Origin: Streptomyces sp. F001
GTDB lineage: Bacteria; Actinomycetota; Actinomycetes; Streptomycetales; Streptomycetaceae
Length of the DNA stretch: 64,000 nucleotides
Direction: 5' to 3'
NCBI RefSeq assembly: GCF_004187715.1
Contig: NZ_QZWF01000016.1
Coordinates: 1 to 64,000 of the forward strand
Shown one piece after another: positions 36,564-45,462 of the stretch (the first letter of the stretch is position 1; the number at the start of each line of letters is the position of its first letter). Position numbers and translations under genes: made by a program. Under the pieces are notes generated by a model. It was given only the letters and a program-made list of their open reading frames with translations. It did not search any database and was not told the DNA's origin.

Positions 36564-37546
36564 GACGCCTGATGATGACCGCGGCGGCCGCCACCGCCGC
36601 GGCCCTTGCCCTGACCGCGTGCGGCACGACCGAGCCCGCCGCCGACAGCAACGACGCGAAGAAGGCCGGTGAGGGCATCACCCTCACCGATGCCTCCGGC
36701 GCGAAGGTGGAACTCGACGGGCCGGCCAAGAAGGTCGTCGGCACCGAGTGGCACGAAGTCGAGCTCCTGATATCGCTGGGTGTCGACCCGGTCGGCGTCG
36801 CCGACGTCAAGGGCTACCAGACCTGGGACCAGGCGGTCCCGCTGAAGAACGAGCCCAAGGACATCGGCACCCGCGGCGAGCCCAGCATGGACACCATCGC
36901 CGCCCTGTCGCCGGACCTCATCGTCGCCAGCACCGACCTGCCGCCGGCCGCCGTGAAGCAGTTGCGCAAGGTCGCCCCGGTCGTGGAGGTGCAGTCCGCC
37001 AACGCCGCCGACCCCATCGGGCAGATGAACAAGAACCTCGACCTCCTCGCGCAGGCCACCGGCACCACCGAGCAGGCCGAGAAGCTCAAGAAGGACTTCG
37101 ACGCCAAGATCGCCGAGGGCAAGAAGGCCCTCGCGGACGCCGGTCTCGACGGCGCCAAGTACGCCTTCGCCGACGGCTACGACATCTCCAACCAGGTCTC
37201 GATCCGGCCGTTCACCAGCGGCTCGCTCATCGGCGCGGTCAACGAACAGCTCGGCCTGAAGAACGACTGGACGGTCGAAGGCGACAAGGACTACGGGCTC
37301 GGCACCACCGACGTCGAGGGACTCACCAAGCTGAGCGACGACGTCCAGTTCGCCTACATCGGCAACGACGGCGACAAGAGCAGCACCCCGTTCACCGACG
37401 CCCTGGTCAAGGACAAGGTGTGGACGTCGCTGCCGTTCGTGAAGAAGGGCAACGTGCACCGACTGCCCGACGGCATCTGGATGTTCGGCGGTCCCGAGTC
37501 GATGGACCAGTACATCGACTCCGTCGTCGCCGCGCTGACGAAGTAA
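36560..37546 (+). CDS. Iron-siderophore binding lipoprotein
   Basis: 328 residues. The signal ends in a lipobox (ALALTACGT, Cys21). The FecB/FepB fold is shown by VVGTEWHEVELLISLGVDPV, IAALSPDLIVAS and EQAEKLKKDFDAKIAEGKKA. It captures ferric siderophores outside the membrane for the fused permease downstream. The start overlaps the ATPase stop (ATGA). The siderophore cannot be told from sequence; no siderophore synthesis genes are in the window. Confidence 0.9.
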   Translation: MRRLMMTAAAATAAALALTACGTTEPAADSNDAKKAGEGITLTDASGAKVELDGPAKKVVGTEWHEVELLISLGVDPVGVADVKGYQTWDQAVPLKNEPKDIGTRGEPSMDTIAALSPDLIVASTDLPPAAVKQLRKVAPVVEVQSANAADPIGQMNKNLDLLAQATGTTEQAEKLKKDFDAKIAEGKKALADAGLDGAKYAFADGYDISNQVSIRPFTSGSLIGAVNEQLGLKNDWTVEGDKDYGLGTTDVEGLTKLSDDVQFAYIGNDGDKSSTPFTDALVKDKVWTSLPFVKKGNVHRLPDGIWMFGGPESMDQYIDSVVAALTK

Positions 37547-37549
37547 CCG

Positions 37550-39616
37550 ATGGCCGTCACCGCAACGACCCCCGCCACCCGTCCGTCGGCGGCCACGTCC
37601 CGGACGGGCGCGGCCGCGGTGACGGCCGCCCTGGCCCTGCTGGTCGCGGCCCTCGCGGTCGTGGACATCACGCAGGGCACGGCCGCCGTCGGCGCCGGTG
37701 AGGTGCTCAAGGCGCTCACCGGCCGGGCCGACCCCGCCGACGCCTCCGTCGTCATCGCCTCCCGGCTGCCGAGGGCGACCGCGGGGCTGCTCGTCGGGGC
37801 CGTCCTCGGAATGGCGGGCGCCGCCCTGCAGGCGGTCAGCCGCAACGTACTCGCCTCACCCGACACCCTCGCGGTGAACGCCGGCTCCTACCTGGCCCTC
37901 GGCCTGGCAGCGGTCACCGGTGTCTCGCTTCCGCTGTTCGCCTCCTCCGGCGTCGCGTTCGTCGGCGGCCTCGCGGCGGCGGCCGTCGTGCTCGGCCTGT
38001 CCGGCCTGGGCGCGGGCACCGTCCGGCTCGTACTCGCCGGCAGCGCCCTCACCCTCGGCCTCACCGCCATCACCGAAGGGCTCCTCCTGCTGTTCCCCCA
38101 GCAGACCGAGGGCCTCTACCAGTGGAACCAGGGCAGCATCTCCCAGAACGGCTTCGACGGCGTGCTGCAGATGGCGCCGCTCGCAGTCGCCGGTCTCGTC
38201 GGGCTGCTCCTCGTCGCCCGCCGGGTCGACGCCCTGGCCCTCGGTGACGACGCCGCCCGCGGACTTGGCGTCCCGGTCCGCCCCACCCGGATCACCGCGG
38301 TCGTGCTCGCGGCGCTGCTCTCCGCGGCGGCCGTCACCCTCGCCGGACCGATCGGCTTCGTCGGCCTGTGCGCCCCCGCCCTCGTACGCCCCCTCGCCCG
38401 CAGATTCCGTGCGTTCACCCGGGCGCGCGCGAGCCTTCCCCTCGCGGGCCTGACCGGTGCCGCGCTGGTGCTCGGCTCGGACGTACTTCTGCGCGCCGTC
38501 GTACCGGCGGACCTCGCGGTCGCCGTACCGACGGGCGTCGCCACCAGCCTCGTCGGCGCGGTGTTCCTGATCGTGATGGCCACACGGGTCCGGGACACCG
38601 CGGGAGCCGCCGCGTCCGAACGGCTGCGCATCAGGAGCCGGGCCGTCTTCCTGACCACCACGGCCGTCCTGGTGGCCGTCCTCGTCGGCGTGACGATCGC
38701 CGCCGTACTGCTCGGTGACAGCAAGCTGTTGCTGGGCGACGTGGTCAACTGGGCCCAGGGCAGGGCAGGACGGACCGTCGGCTTCGTCCTGGACACCCGG
38801 GTGCCCCGGGTCCTCGCGGCACTCCTCGCCGGCGCGGCCCTCGCTCTGGCCGGCACGCTCGTCCAGGCCGTCACCCGCAACCCGCTCGCGGAACCCGGCA
38901 TCCTGGGCGTCTCCGGCGGGGCCGCGCTCGGCGCCGTGCTCCTTGTGACGACGGCGCCCGTGGCCGGATCATGGAGCCTGGCCGGTGCCGCGTTCGCGGG
39001 CGCCGCGATCAGCTCCGTCATCGTCTTCGGGCTCGCCGCGCGCGGCGGGTTCCAGCAGAACCGGCTCGTCCTCGTCGGGTTCGGCATCGCCACCGGGACC
39101 GCCGCACTCATCAGCCTGCTCATCGTCCTCACCGACCCGTTCAACGCGACGAAGGCTCTGACCTGGCTGTCGGGCTCCACCTACGGCCGAACCCTGCCGG
39201 ACGTGGCACCGCTCGCGGCCGTGCTCACCGCAGGCGTGCTCGTCGCGGTGCTGCGGCGCACCGAACTCGACCTCATATCGCTCGACGAGGACACCCCCAA
39301 ACTCCTGGGGCTCAACCTGTCACGTGGCCGCCTGGGCTTCCTCGTGCTGAGCGTCCTGCTCAGCGCCACCGCCGTGGCCGCCGCGGGCACGATCGGCTTC
39401 GTGGGGCTCGTGGCACCGCATGCGGCCCGGGCCCTGGTGGGCCGGCAGCACGCCCGGGTGGTCCCGGTCGCGGTACTCCTGGGCGCGGTGCTCGTCTGCA
39501 CCGCGGACCTGACAGGCCGAACCGTGATCGCGCCGGCTCAGCTGGGCGCCGGCCTGATGACCGCCGTGATCGGCACCCCGTACTTCCTCCATCTGCTCAT
39601 GCGCGGCCGCCGGTGA
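37550..39616 (+). CDS. Iron-siderophore permease, two FecCD domains fused
   Basis: 688 residues, about 20 membrane helices. Two complete FecCD units are fused: the first has SRLPRATAGLLVGAVLGMAG and GPIGFVGLCAPALVRPLARR, the second has TRVPRVLAALLAGAALALAG and GTIGFVGLVAPHAARALVGR. Most importers use two separate subunits; this single chain supplies both. Same operon as ATPase and binding protein (three-base gap). A similar fused permease is known to me in streptomycete siderophore uptake loci. It converges with the LLM gene over 49 bases without a strong hairpin. Confidence 0.9.
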   Translation: MAVTATTPATRPSAATSRTGAAAVTAALALLVAALAVVDITQGTAAVGAGEVLKALTGRADPADASVVIASRLPRATAGLLVGAVLGMAGAALQAVSRNVLASPDTLAVNAGSYLALGLAAVTGVSLPLFASSGVAFVGGLAAAAVVLGLSGLGAGTVRLVLAGSALTLGLTAITEGLLLLFPQQTEGLYQWNQGSISQNGFDGVLQMAPLAVAGLVGLLLVARRVDALALGDDAARGLGVPVRPTRITAVVLAALLSAAAVTLAGPIGFVGLCAPALVRPLARRFRAFTRARASLPLAGLTGAALVLGSDVLLRAVVPADLAVAVPTGVATSLVGAVFLIVMATRVRDTAGAAASERLRIRSRAVFLTTTAVLVAVLVGVTIAAVLLGDSKLLLGDVVNWAQGRAGRTVGFVLDTRVPRVLAALLAGAALALAGTLVQAVTRNPLAEPGILGVSGGAALGAVLLVTTAPVAGSWSLAGAAFAGAAISSVIVFGLAARGGFQQNRLVLVGFGIATGTAALISLLIVLTDPFNATKALTWLSGSTYGRTLPDVAPLAAVLTAGVLVAVLRRTELDLISLDEDTPKLLGLNLSRGRLGFLVLSVLLSATAVAAAGTIGFVGLVAPHAARALVGRQHARVVPVAVLLGAVLVCTADLTGRTVIAPAQLGAGLMTAVIGTPYFLHLLMRGRR

Positions 39617-39665
39617 CGACAGCCTCGACGGACGCACGGGCGATGTCCTCGCGGCCGCGACCGGT

Positions 39666-40793
39666 TCATCGGCGTTGCCATTCCTCTGCGAGGAGTTGGT
39701 AGGACCGCACGCGGTCGGCGTGGTTGTGGGTGATGGTGGTGATGATCAGCTCGTCGGCGCCGGTGGCCTCCTGTAGTTGTTCGAGCTGGTCGGCGACGCG
39801 CCCCGGGGAACCGACGAACTGGGTGTCGACGCGGTCGGCGACCAGTGCCCGGTCCGCGTCGGTCCAGGCGTGGGCGCGGGCCTGCTTCGGGGTCGGGAAG
39901 GGGATGGCGCCCTCGGCGGTGCGGATGCTGCGGACCCACAGGCCGTAGCCGGTGGCCAGTTCGCGGGCGGTTTCGTCGTCCTCGGCGACGACGACGTCGG
40001 CGGAGACGCTGACGTAGGGCTTGTCGAGGTGGCAGGACGGCTGGAACGCGGCGCGGTAGCCCTCGGCCGCCTCCAGTACGGTGGCCGGGCTGACGTGGTA
40101 ATTGGCGGCGAAACGCAGACCGTTGCGACCCGCGACGTCGGCGCTCTGTCCGCCGCTGCTGCCGAGGATCCATACCTGCACCTCGGCGCCCTCGCCGGGG
40201 ATGGCGTGCGCTTCGGTCCCGTCCGCGGAGCGGTAGTCGCCGCGCAGGAGCGCGAGTATGTCGTCGACCTGCTCACCGTAGTCCTGAGGGCCGGCGCCGG
40301 GCTGGTGCAGGAGCTGCTGCTGGAGCAGGAAACGGGGCGAACCGATCAGGTGCTCGGGGGAGAACCGTGGCGGGATCTTCAGCCCGTTGGGGGCGCGCCC
40401 GTCGACGACGGGGGTCGTGGTCGGCCGGGGCCCTGCCGTCTGTCCGGGAGGACGTCCGCCCGAGCGGCCGAGGCCCAGGTCGAGTCGGCCGGGGTGCAGG
40501 GCGTCGATCAGCCCGAACTCCTCCACGGCGGACAGGGCGGTGCGGTGACCGAGCTGTACGGCCCCGGAGCCGATCCTGATCGTGGAGGTCGCGGAGGCGG
40601 TCAGGGCCAGCACGACGGCGGGTGAGGTCCCGGCCACGCCCGGGTTGAGGTGATGCTCGGCGAACCAGTAGCGGGTGTAGCCGAAACGTTCGGTCTGCTG
40701 GGCGAGATCGATGGTGTTGCGCAGCGCCTCTGCGGCGGTGGAGCCGGACGAGATCGGAACGAGGTCGAGGACTCCGAGTGGGATGCCGGACAT
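39666..40793 (-). CDS. LLM-class flavin-dependent oxidoreductase
   Basis: 375 residues, bacterial luciferase-like barrel. YTRYWFAEHHLNPGVAGTSP is the classic N-terminal motif, and LDLGLGRSGG, VWILGSSGGQSADVAGRNGL and VGSPGRVADQLEQLQEATGA follow. It belongs to the subgroup related to luciferase alpha and YhbW. The start is ATG 40793 with GAGGAGC upstream. Last gene of a minus-strand operon of three LLM genes behind a Cys leader peptide. It probably oxidises an organosulfur or related carbon-heteroatom substrate using reduced FMN; the exact substrate is unknown. Confidence 0.85.
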   Translation of the reverse strand: MSGIPLGVLDLVPISSGSTAAEALRNTIDLAQQTERFGYTRYWFAEHHLNPGVAGTSPAVVLALTASATSTIRIGSGAVQLGHRTALSAVEEFGLIDALHPGRLDLGLGRSGGRPPGQTAGPRPTTTPVVDGRAPNGLKIPPRFSPEHLIGSPRFLLQQQLLHQPGAGPQDYGEQVDDILALLRGDYRSADGTEAHAIPGEGAEVQVWILGSSGGQSADVAGRNGLRFAANYHVSPATVLEAAEGYRAAFQPSCHLDKPYVSVSADVVVAEDDETARELATGYGLWVRSIRTAEGAIPFPTPKQARAHAWTDADRALVADRVDTQFVGSPGRVADQLEQLQEATGADELIITTITHNHADRVRSYQLLAEEWQRR

Positions 40794-40809
40794 GGTCGGG
40801 TGTTGCTCC

Positions 40810-41937
40810 TCAGCGGTCGGTGGACGCGGGTGCCGATGCGGGCGCGGATGCGGACTCGGGCTCAGGTTCGGGCTCGGGCTCGGCGAGGACCGGAGCCCAG
40901 GGGAACGGCGGGTCGGGGATCTCGCGCCGCAGAACGGGGGCGATGTCGGACTGGAAGAGTTCGAGCGAGGCACGGTGCTGGGCGTGGGTGAGACCGCCTG
41001 CGTCGGCGTGCAGGTGGAGCACGCTGTGTCCGAACTGCTCGTGGTAGCGGTGCACCTTGTCGATCACCTGCTGAGGGCTGCCGATCAGGGCCGAGCTGCG
41101 TTCGACGAAGTCCTCCAGCGTGGCGAACACCGGCTCGACGCCCAGCCGTTTCTGGAACGCGAGATGGCCCTCGAACACCGGCCGGTACGCGGCGATGGCT
41201 TCCTGCGAGGTGCGGGCCGTGTAGTAGCCGGCCGTTCCCGCGCCGACGACGGCCCGCGCCGGGTCGTGGCCGTAGTGCTCCCACCGCTCCCGGTAGTGGC
41301 GGATCAGTTCGGCGTACGGCTCGATCGGGTGGGTGACGTTGGCGGAGAAGAGCGGATCTCCGTAGCGGGCGGCGAGGTCGACCGACTCCCGGCTGGTCGC
41401 GCTGCCGTGCCAGACTCGGATGGGCTGCTGGAGCGGCCTCGGCCACACCTCGGCGTCGGTCAGCTCGGGGCGGAAGCGCGGGGAGGCGCTCACCTTGTCC
41501 TGTCGCCAGATCCGGCGGAACAGCTCGTAGCTCTCGGCGTTGCGGTCCCACTGGTCCTCGGGCGTGACGTGGAACAGCTCACGCTGGGCGGTGCCGTTGC
41601 CCTTGCCGATGATCAGGTCGAGTCGGCCCGCGGACAGATGGTCCAGGGTCGCGTAGTCCTCGTACGCGCGCACCGGGTCGAGCAGGCTGAGGGTGGTGAC
41701 GGCGGTGAACAGCCGGATCCGGGAGGTCAGGGCGGCGATATGGCTCAGTACGACCGGTGGCGAGGAGGAGATGAACGGCCGCTCGTGGCGTTCGCCGACG
41801 CCGAAGCCGTCGAATCCGAGCTCCTCGGCCAGCAGCGCATTGTCGATCACCTCGCGGAAGCGCTCGTTGGTGGGCTTCTGGATGCCGGTCACCGGATCCG
41901 GGGCGTGCACGATGAGGGTGATGGCCAGGAACTTCAC
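40810..41937 (-). CDS. LLM-class flavin-dependent oxidoreductase
   Basis: 375 residues. GFDGFGVGERHERPFISSSP, LDLIIGKGNGTAQRELFHVT and VIDKVHRYHEQFGHSVLHLH place it in the LLM monooxygenases. The C-terminal 30 residues are a low-complexity E/P then A/S/P tail. GTG 41937 overlaps the stop of the previous gene (GTGA), so the genes are coupled. Reduced flavin would come from an FMN reductase such as those at 52.5 and 55 kb. Confidence 0.85.
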   Translation of the reverse strand: MKFLAITLIVHAPDPVTGIQKPTNERFREVIDNALLAEELGFDGFGVGERHERPFISSSPPVVLSHIAALTSRIRLFTAVTTLSLLDPVRAYEDYATLDHLSAGRLDLIIGKGNGTAQRELFHVTPEDQWDRNAESYELFRRIWRQDKVSASPRFRPELTDAEVWPRPLQQPIRVWHGSATSRESVDLAARYGDPLFSANVTHPIEPYAELIRHYRERWEHYGHDPARAVVGAGTAGYYTARTSQEAIAAYRPVFEGHLAFQKRLGVEPVFATLEDFVERSSALIGSPQQVIDKVHRYHEQFGHSVLHLHADAGGLTHAQHRASLELFQSDIAPVLRREIPDPPFPWAPVLAEPEPEPEPESASAPASAPASTDR

Positions 41938-42536
41938 GACGCCGCTCCCGGGTCGCGGATCTCCGCGTCGTCCTCCCAGCTGTCCCACAGGCGGCGCACC
42001 GCCTCGACGTAGTCCGCGGCTTCCGCGAAGAGTTCGGTGATCAGGTCCCGGCCGGCCGGGGTGTCCCAGTCCTCGACGCGGAGGGGCGGGAAGGTACGGC
42101 GGCCGAAGTGCGCGGCCTCGTTCTGCCGTGCCGTCACCTGGACGCGCAGGCCCGCGCGACCGGTGCTGACGTAGTCCAGGGTGGCGATCGCCTTGGAGAT
42201 GTGGAACGGCTCGGTGTGGGTGACGACCACGGTCGGCACCAGCCCGATGTGCCGGGTCAGCGGCGCGACCCGGGCGGCGACCAGCACGGCGTCCAGTCGG
42301 CCCCGCACCTGGTCGGTGCGCCCGTCCGGCTCCGTGAGGTGCGAGGACTGCAGCCCGAGCGTGTCCTCGAAGGTCACGAAGTCGAGCAGGCCGCGTTCGG
42401 CCTCGGTCACGAGGTCGGCCCAGTAACCGGCAGTGAACAGGTCGTGGGGCCGGGCGCCCGGCTCACGCCATGCAGCCGGGTGCCAGCCGGTGCCGTCCAG
42501 CACCACGGCAAGGTGAAGAGGGGGAGGTGCGGACAC
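41934..42536 (-). pseudogene. LLM monooxygenase (NtaA/DszA-type), N-terminal half only
   Basis: 200 residues. The start HLAVVLDGTGWHPAAWREPG and DFVTFEDTLGLQ, GLVPTVVVTHTEPFHISKAI match the N-terminus of the 440-residue NtaA/SnaA/DszA family. The chain stops soon after LWDSWEDDAEIR, where relatives continue with the substrate and FMN-phosphate half. The last five residues (PGAAS) may be the original C-terminus, so the middle could be deleted. The same cut point is seen in the gene at 55355-55826. It is the first gene after leader peptide 1; ribosome signals and coupling remain intact. Confidence 0.65.
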
Positions 42537-42609
42537 GAAAAGGGTGCCTTCCTGGTAGACCGTACGTGATCACCGGCCCCCTGCAGAGGGCTCGATGGCG
42601 GGGAACAGG

Positions 42610-42717
42610 TCAGGAACGACAGAGGGCGCCTGCCACCCGTTGCAGATCGATGTGGGGCCGGGAGTACAGGCGGACGCAGCCGCGCGCGACGAGAGCCCCG
42701 ACAGCCGGGACGAGCAC
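42610..42717 (-). CDS. Cys-containing leader peptide 1, before the three-gene LLM operon
   Basis: 35 codons from GTG 42717. The C-terminus SRPHIDLQRVAGALCRS has the actinobacterial sulfur leader core (R-x-HIDLxRV-x-x-A-x-C). It stops 73 bases before the first LLM gene. The start is less sure than for the other leaders; a shorter form is possible. In this type, ribosomes stalled at Cys codons are thought to control the downstream message. Confidence 0.65.
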   Translation of the reverse strand: MLVPAVGALVARGCVRLYSRPHIDLQRVAGALCRS

Positions 42718-42776
42718 GCGGGAAACGGGGGACAACACCGTCGCCTCCGCTCTTCCGGCCGCTTGTCCTGCTCGGA

Positions 42777-42812
42777 ATGGGGCCTGCCGTGTTCCGGCAT
42801 GGCAGGCCCCAT
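42777..42812. terminator. Terminator after the reductase-like gene
   Basis: ATGGGGCCTGCC and GGCAGGCCCCAT form a perfect 12-bp stem with a 12-base loop, just beyond the stop at 42824. Confidence 0.88.
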
Positions 42813-42823
42813 GTCGTCGCAGG

Positions 42824-43780
42824 TTAGGCGGAGCTGGACGGACGAAGGTGGAGAGCGTGTTGCGGTTCCATGAAACCGTCCAGATCCTCCTGGGGCTGCT
42901 GAGCTGACCCGTCCGCGATGTGCACCGCCCAGTCCAGGATCTGCACCGCCGCCCCTGCGGCTTCCAGTCCTTGGCAGTGGGCATGGTGCCTGCGGGCGAT
43001 GCCGTCCAGGTCGAGGTGGGAGCCGAAGCCGGGGTGGGCGGCCAGTCGCCGGGCGTAGGCCCACAGGTGCGGATGGTCGGCGATGCGGTGGACCGCGGCG
43101 GCGTCCAGGTGCAGACGGTGCACGGTGTCGAGTTGCACCAGGGTCACCCACAACTGCACGTCGGCGGCGGTGATTTCGTCGCCGAGGAGGAAGTCCTGGG
43201 TGGCGAGCCGACACTCCAGTGAGCCGAGGACGCGGAGAAGGGAGCTGAGGGCGGTCCGACGCACGGTGGCGTCGGCGTCGGCCTGCCCGGCGTGCTGTGC
43301 GGCTTCGTTGATGCGGTACTCGCAGAGGCGTTCGACGGCCTCGATCTCCTCCTCCGCGCCGTGCGGGTAGAGGGCGGGCCGGTCGGAGCCGTCACCACCG
43401 AAGTGCCGGGCCAGGTCCCGGAGGATGTCCGGCGTGTGCGTGCTGACGATCCGCCCTGTCCAGTCGTCGCTCAGCACCGGTGCGGCGGCCGGTCCGGGAT
43501 GCCGGTGCGAACTGGCCTCGTACAAGGGGCGCAGAGCGGAGTGTCCGCCGTTGGGCCTGTCGGGCACGGTCGGCAGCAGCACGACCGGGAGGGCTTCTTC
43601 CAGACCGAGCAGGCTGTGGGTGATGGCGATCCGCAGACAGTGGGGGCAGGACAGCGAGAGGTGGAGGCGGTAACGGCGCGACACGGCGTAGTAGCCGCTG
43701 TTCGCGTCGCAGCCGATTCTGCCCCGGAACGACGGCGGGGAGGGGAGGGACGGGACGGTGGTCAGGGGTGCGGCGGGCAT
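42824..43780 (-). CDS. Glutathionyl-hydroquinone reductase-like protein (GST superfamily)
   Basis: 318 residues. The thioredoxin-fold start has RYRLHLSLSCPHCLRIAITH with the Cys of the Omega/Xi class (SCPHC), then SHRHPGPAAAPVLSDDWTGR, and the helical GST C-domain with EITAADVQLWVTLVQLDTVH. This matches YqjG/ECM4 enzymes that reduce glutathionyl conjugates. Streptomyces makes mycothiol rather than glutathione, so the thiol partner is unclear. It has its own leader peptide, a hairpin and an operator upstream, so it is tied to sulfur control. The start ATG 43780 has AGGGAG. A terminator follows. Confidence 0.78.
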   Translation of the reverse strand: MPAAPLTTVPSLPSPPSFRGRIGCDANSGYYAVSRRYRLHLSLSCPHCLRIAITHSLLGLEEALPVVLLPTVPDRPNGGHSALRPLYEASSHRHPGPAAAPVLSDDWTGRIVSTHTPDILRDLARHFGGDGSDRPALYPHGAEEEIEAVERLCEYRINEAAQHAGQADADATVRRTALSSLLRVLGSLECRLATQDFLLGDEITAADVQLWVTLVQLDTVHRLHLDAAAVHRIADHPHLWAYARRLAAHPGFGSHLDLDGIARRHHAHCQGLEAAGAAVQILDWAVHIADGSAQQPQEDLDGFMEPQHALHLRPSSSA

Positions 43781-43891
43781 GTGTCTCCCTGGGTCCGGGT
43801 CCGGCTTCTGGTTCTCAGAGGTGTGGCGGGCGGCGCACGTGGGGTGATGGGCGCGCGGCGGCGTCGGCGCGTACCCGTACGCGGCGGGGAT

Positions 43892-43911
43892 GCGGTGCCG
43901 GTGGGCACCGC
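43892..43911 (-). promoter_or_regulatory. Hairpin directly after leader peptide 2 (attenuator candidate)
   Basis: GCGGTGCC and GGCACCGC form a perfect 8-bp stem, four-base loop, starting three bases after the leader stop codon. A ribosome finishing the leader would cover it, one stalled on the Cys codon would not. Confidence 0.55.
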
Positions 43912-43914
43912 GGT

Positions 43915-44037
43915 TCAGCGCCGAGGGCTCGCCGCGCTGCAGACACGCAGGAGATCGATGTGGCGGCGGGAGGTCAGGAGGAGCGGCGACCGGCCCGCGC
44001 GCAGGGCTCGGTCGGCGAGCGACTCCAGACGCTCCAT
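43915..44037 (-). CDS. Cys-containing leader peptide 2, before the reductase-like gene
   Basis: 40 codons from ATG 44037. It ends LTSRRHIDLLRVCSAASPRR, with the HIDLxRV core and Cys just after it. The long N-terminal half is Leu/Arg/Ala rich. The start codon lies three bases from the TTTCCTA-N9-TAGGGAT operator. The regulated gene starts 135 bases after the leader stop, with hairpins in between. Confidence 0.8.
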   Translation of the reverse strand: MERLESLADRALRAGRSPLLLTSRRHIDLLRVCSAASPRR

Positions 44038-44039
44038 AA

Positions 44040-44062
44040 TTTCCTACCGATTCACTAGGGAT
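44040..44062. promoter_or_regulatory. Operator TTTCCTA-N9-TAGGGAT, copy 1
   Basis: The same dyad with the same nine-base spacer occurs at 63140-63162 before another leader peptide. It resembles, from memory, the box of the Rrf2-family sulfur regulator CymR. Here it sits over the likely -10 area, which suggests repression. A CTGACA -35 candidate lies at 44076-44081 (minus). Confidence 0.6.
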
Positions 44063-44149
44063 CTCTGCTCTGGAGTGTCAGGCGGCCTTCGTGCCACGTC
44101 AAGAGGGCCTTCCCGTCTCTCGCCCGCCGTCTCACATGATGGGAGGACG

Positions 44150-45028
44150 CTACGCCACCCGGTCCGTCCCGCAGGAGGCGAGCAGGGTGCGCACGGCCTC
44201 GACGGCGGCACCGGTCAGGGAGGGGTCGGAGCCCCGTCGTGCGAGGGCGCTGAGCCGGACCGGCGGAACCGGGGGGAAGTCCCGGCACTGGGTGAGCCCG
44301 TCGGGGTCCTGCCCGCCGGGGACGGCGAGCAGCGCGGCGCCGAGTCCGGCCCGGGCCGCGTCCAGGACGCCGGCGAGGTATCCGGCCTCGGCGACCACGG
44401 TGGCCGGGGTACGGCGGGCGGCCAGTTCGGTGAGGGCGCGACGGCGGATGACACACGGCGCGTTGACGGCGACCAGCGGCAGCGGGCCGGCGGCGGGCGG
44501 CTTCCAGCCGGGGGCGGCGTACCAGCGCAGCGGAAGGTCGCCCGCAGGAGCGCCCTCGGTGGCGGTCGCCTCGGTGACGTAGACGGCGAGGTCGAGCTCA
44601 CCGCGTTCGACCGCCTCGGTCAGCCGCGCCGAGCGGTCGATCCGCACCCGCACCTCGGCGTCCGGCCGGACCTCACGGACGGCCTCGGTGAGCGCCGGGA
44701 GGATCTGGTCGGCGCCGTGCTCGGTGGCACCGACGACGACGGTTGCGGCTGTTGCCCCTTCCTCGCCCAGGAGGCGTCGGACAGCGGCGTCGTGCGCACC
44801 GACGATCAGCCGCGCTTCTTCCAGCAGCTGGGCGCCGTGGGCGGTGAACCGGGTCTTGCGGCCGTCGCGTTCGACGACGGGGAGCCCGAGGGCCTTCTCC
44901 AGGCGTCGTACGTGCTGACTGACCGCGGACTGGCTGAGGGTGAGCTCCCCGGCAGCCCGGTGGAAGCCGCCGTAGTCGGCGACGGCGATGAGGCTGCGCA
45001 GTGCCACGATGTCCAGGACCGGCCGCAT
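44150..45028 (-). CDS. LysR-family regulator
   Basis: 292 residues. The N-terminal winged helix has LRSLIAVADYGGFHRAAGEL and LSQSAVSQHVRRLEKALGLP. The effector domain (VVVGATEHGADQILPALTEA, GAALLAVPGGQDPDGLTQC) is of normal size. Divergent from leader 3 and the sulfonate operon, so it most likely activates that operon in response to a sulfur signal, like Cbl/CysB or SsuR. Operator repeats lie in the shared gap. Confidence 0.88.
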   Translation of the reverse strand: MRPVLDIVALRSLIAVADYGGFHRAAGELTLSQSAVSQHVRRLEKALGLPVVERDGRKTRFTAHGAQLLEEARLIVGAHDAAVRRLLGEEGATAATVVVGATEHGADQILPALTEAVREVRPDAEVRVRIDRSARLTEAVERGELDLAVYVTEATATEGAPAGDLPLRWYAAPGWKPPAAGPLPLVAVNAPCVIRRRALTELAARRTPATVVAEAGYLAGVLDAARAGLGAALLAVPGGQDPDGLTQCRDFPPVPPVRLSALARRGSDPSLTGAAVEAVRTLLASCGTDRVA

Positions 45029-45046
45029 GGCCGCAGGCTAGCATCC

Positions 45047-45083
45047 ATTGATGACGAATCATGATCGATTTTGATGGCGAATC
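45047..45083. promoter_or_regulatory. Probable LysR binding region with direct repeats
   Basis: GATGACGAATC (45050-45060) and GATGGCGAATC (45073-45083) are repeated 23 bases apart in an AT-richer patch that also holds ATCATGATCGAT. This is the right place and size for a LysR tetramer between the divergent promoters. Confidence 0.5.
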
Positions 45084-45124
45084 GTCGTTGGACGCCGGTC
45101 TCCTGCCTCGGGCATGCTGAGCCC

Positions 45125-45286
45125 ATGCTGCGTACAGCCATCGTGACGGCCCGTCGGCCGCGCGCCCACCGCATCGGACCCTGGCCGTCGGCCACCGGGT
45201 CGGCGGCGCGCTGCGGCGCGGGCACCTGGCTGACGCAGCGGCGCGTGGTCGACTTCGGCCGCAGCGGCGCCATGCGCTGTCGCTGA
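45125..45286 (+). CDS. Diverged Cys-containing leader peptide 3, before the sulfonate operon
   Basis: 53 codons from ATG 45125. The C-terminus GTWLTQRRVVDFGRSGAMRC keeps R-x-VDFGR and a final Cys but lost the His and the Val after Arg. TTGGAC-N19-CATGCT lies so that transcription would begin at the ATG, a leaderless message. It ends 177 bases before the hydrolase gene. Weaker than the other leaders; a longer in-frame start (45074) exists. Confidence 0.5.
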   Translation: MLRTAIVTARRPRAHRIGPWPSATGSAARCGAGTWLTQRRVVDFGRSGAMRCR

Positions 45287-45462
45287 CCCCTTCGCCCCTT
45301 TCGCGCACTCTTCGAGCGCACCCCATTTCGCCAATCCGCGCGATGCCGCGGACGCCGCGCGGGTTTCGGAACCGCCCTGCGCCCCTCCTCCACTCCTGCC
45401 CACCGCACCGGCACGCCCGCCCCCGTGCGGGCGCATCGCCGCTGTCGATGAATCGAGTCGCC

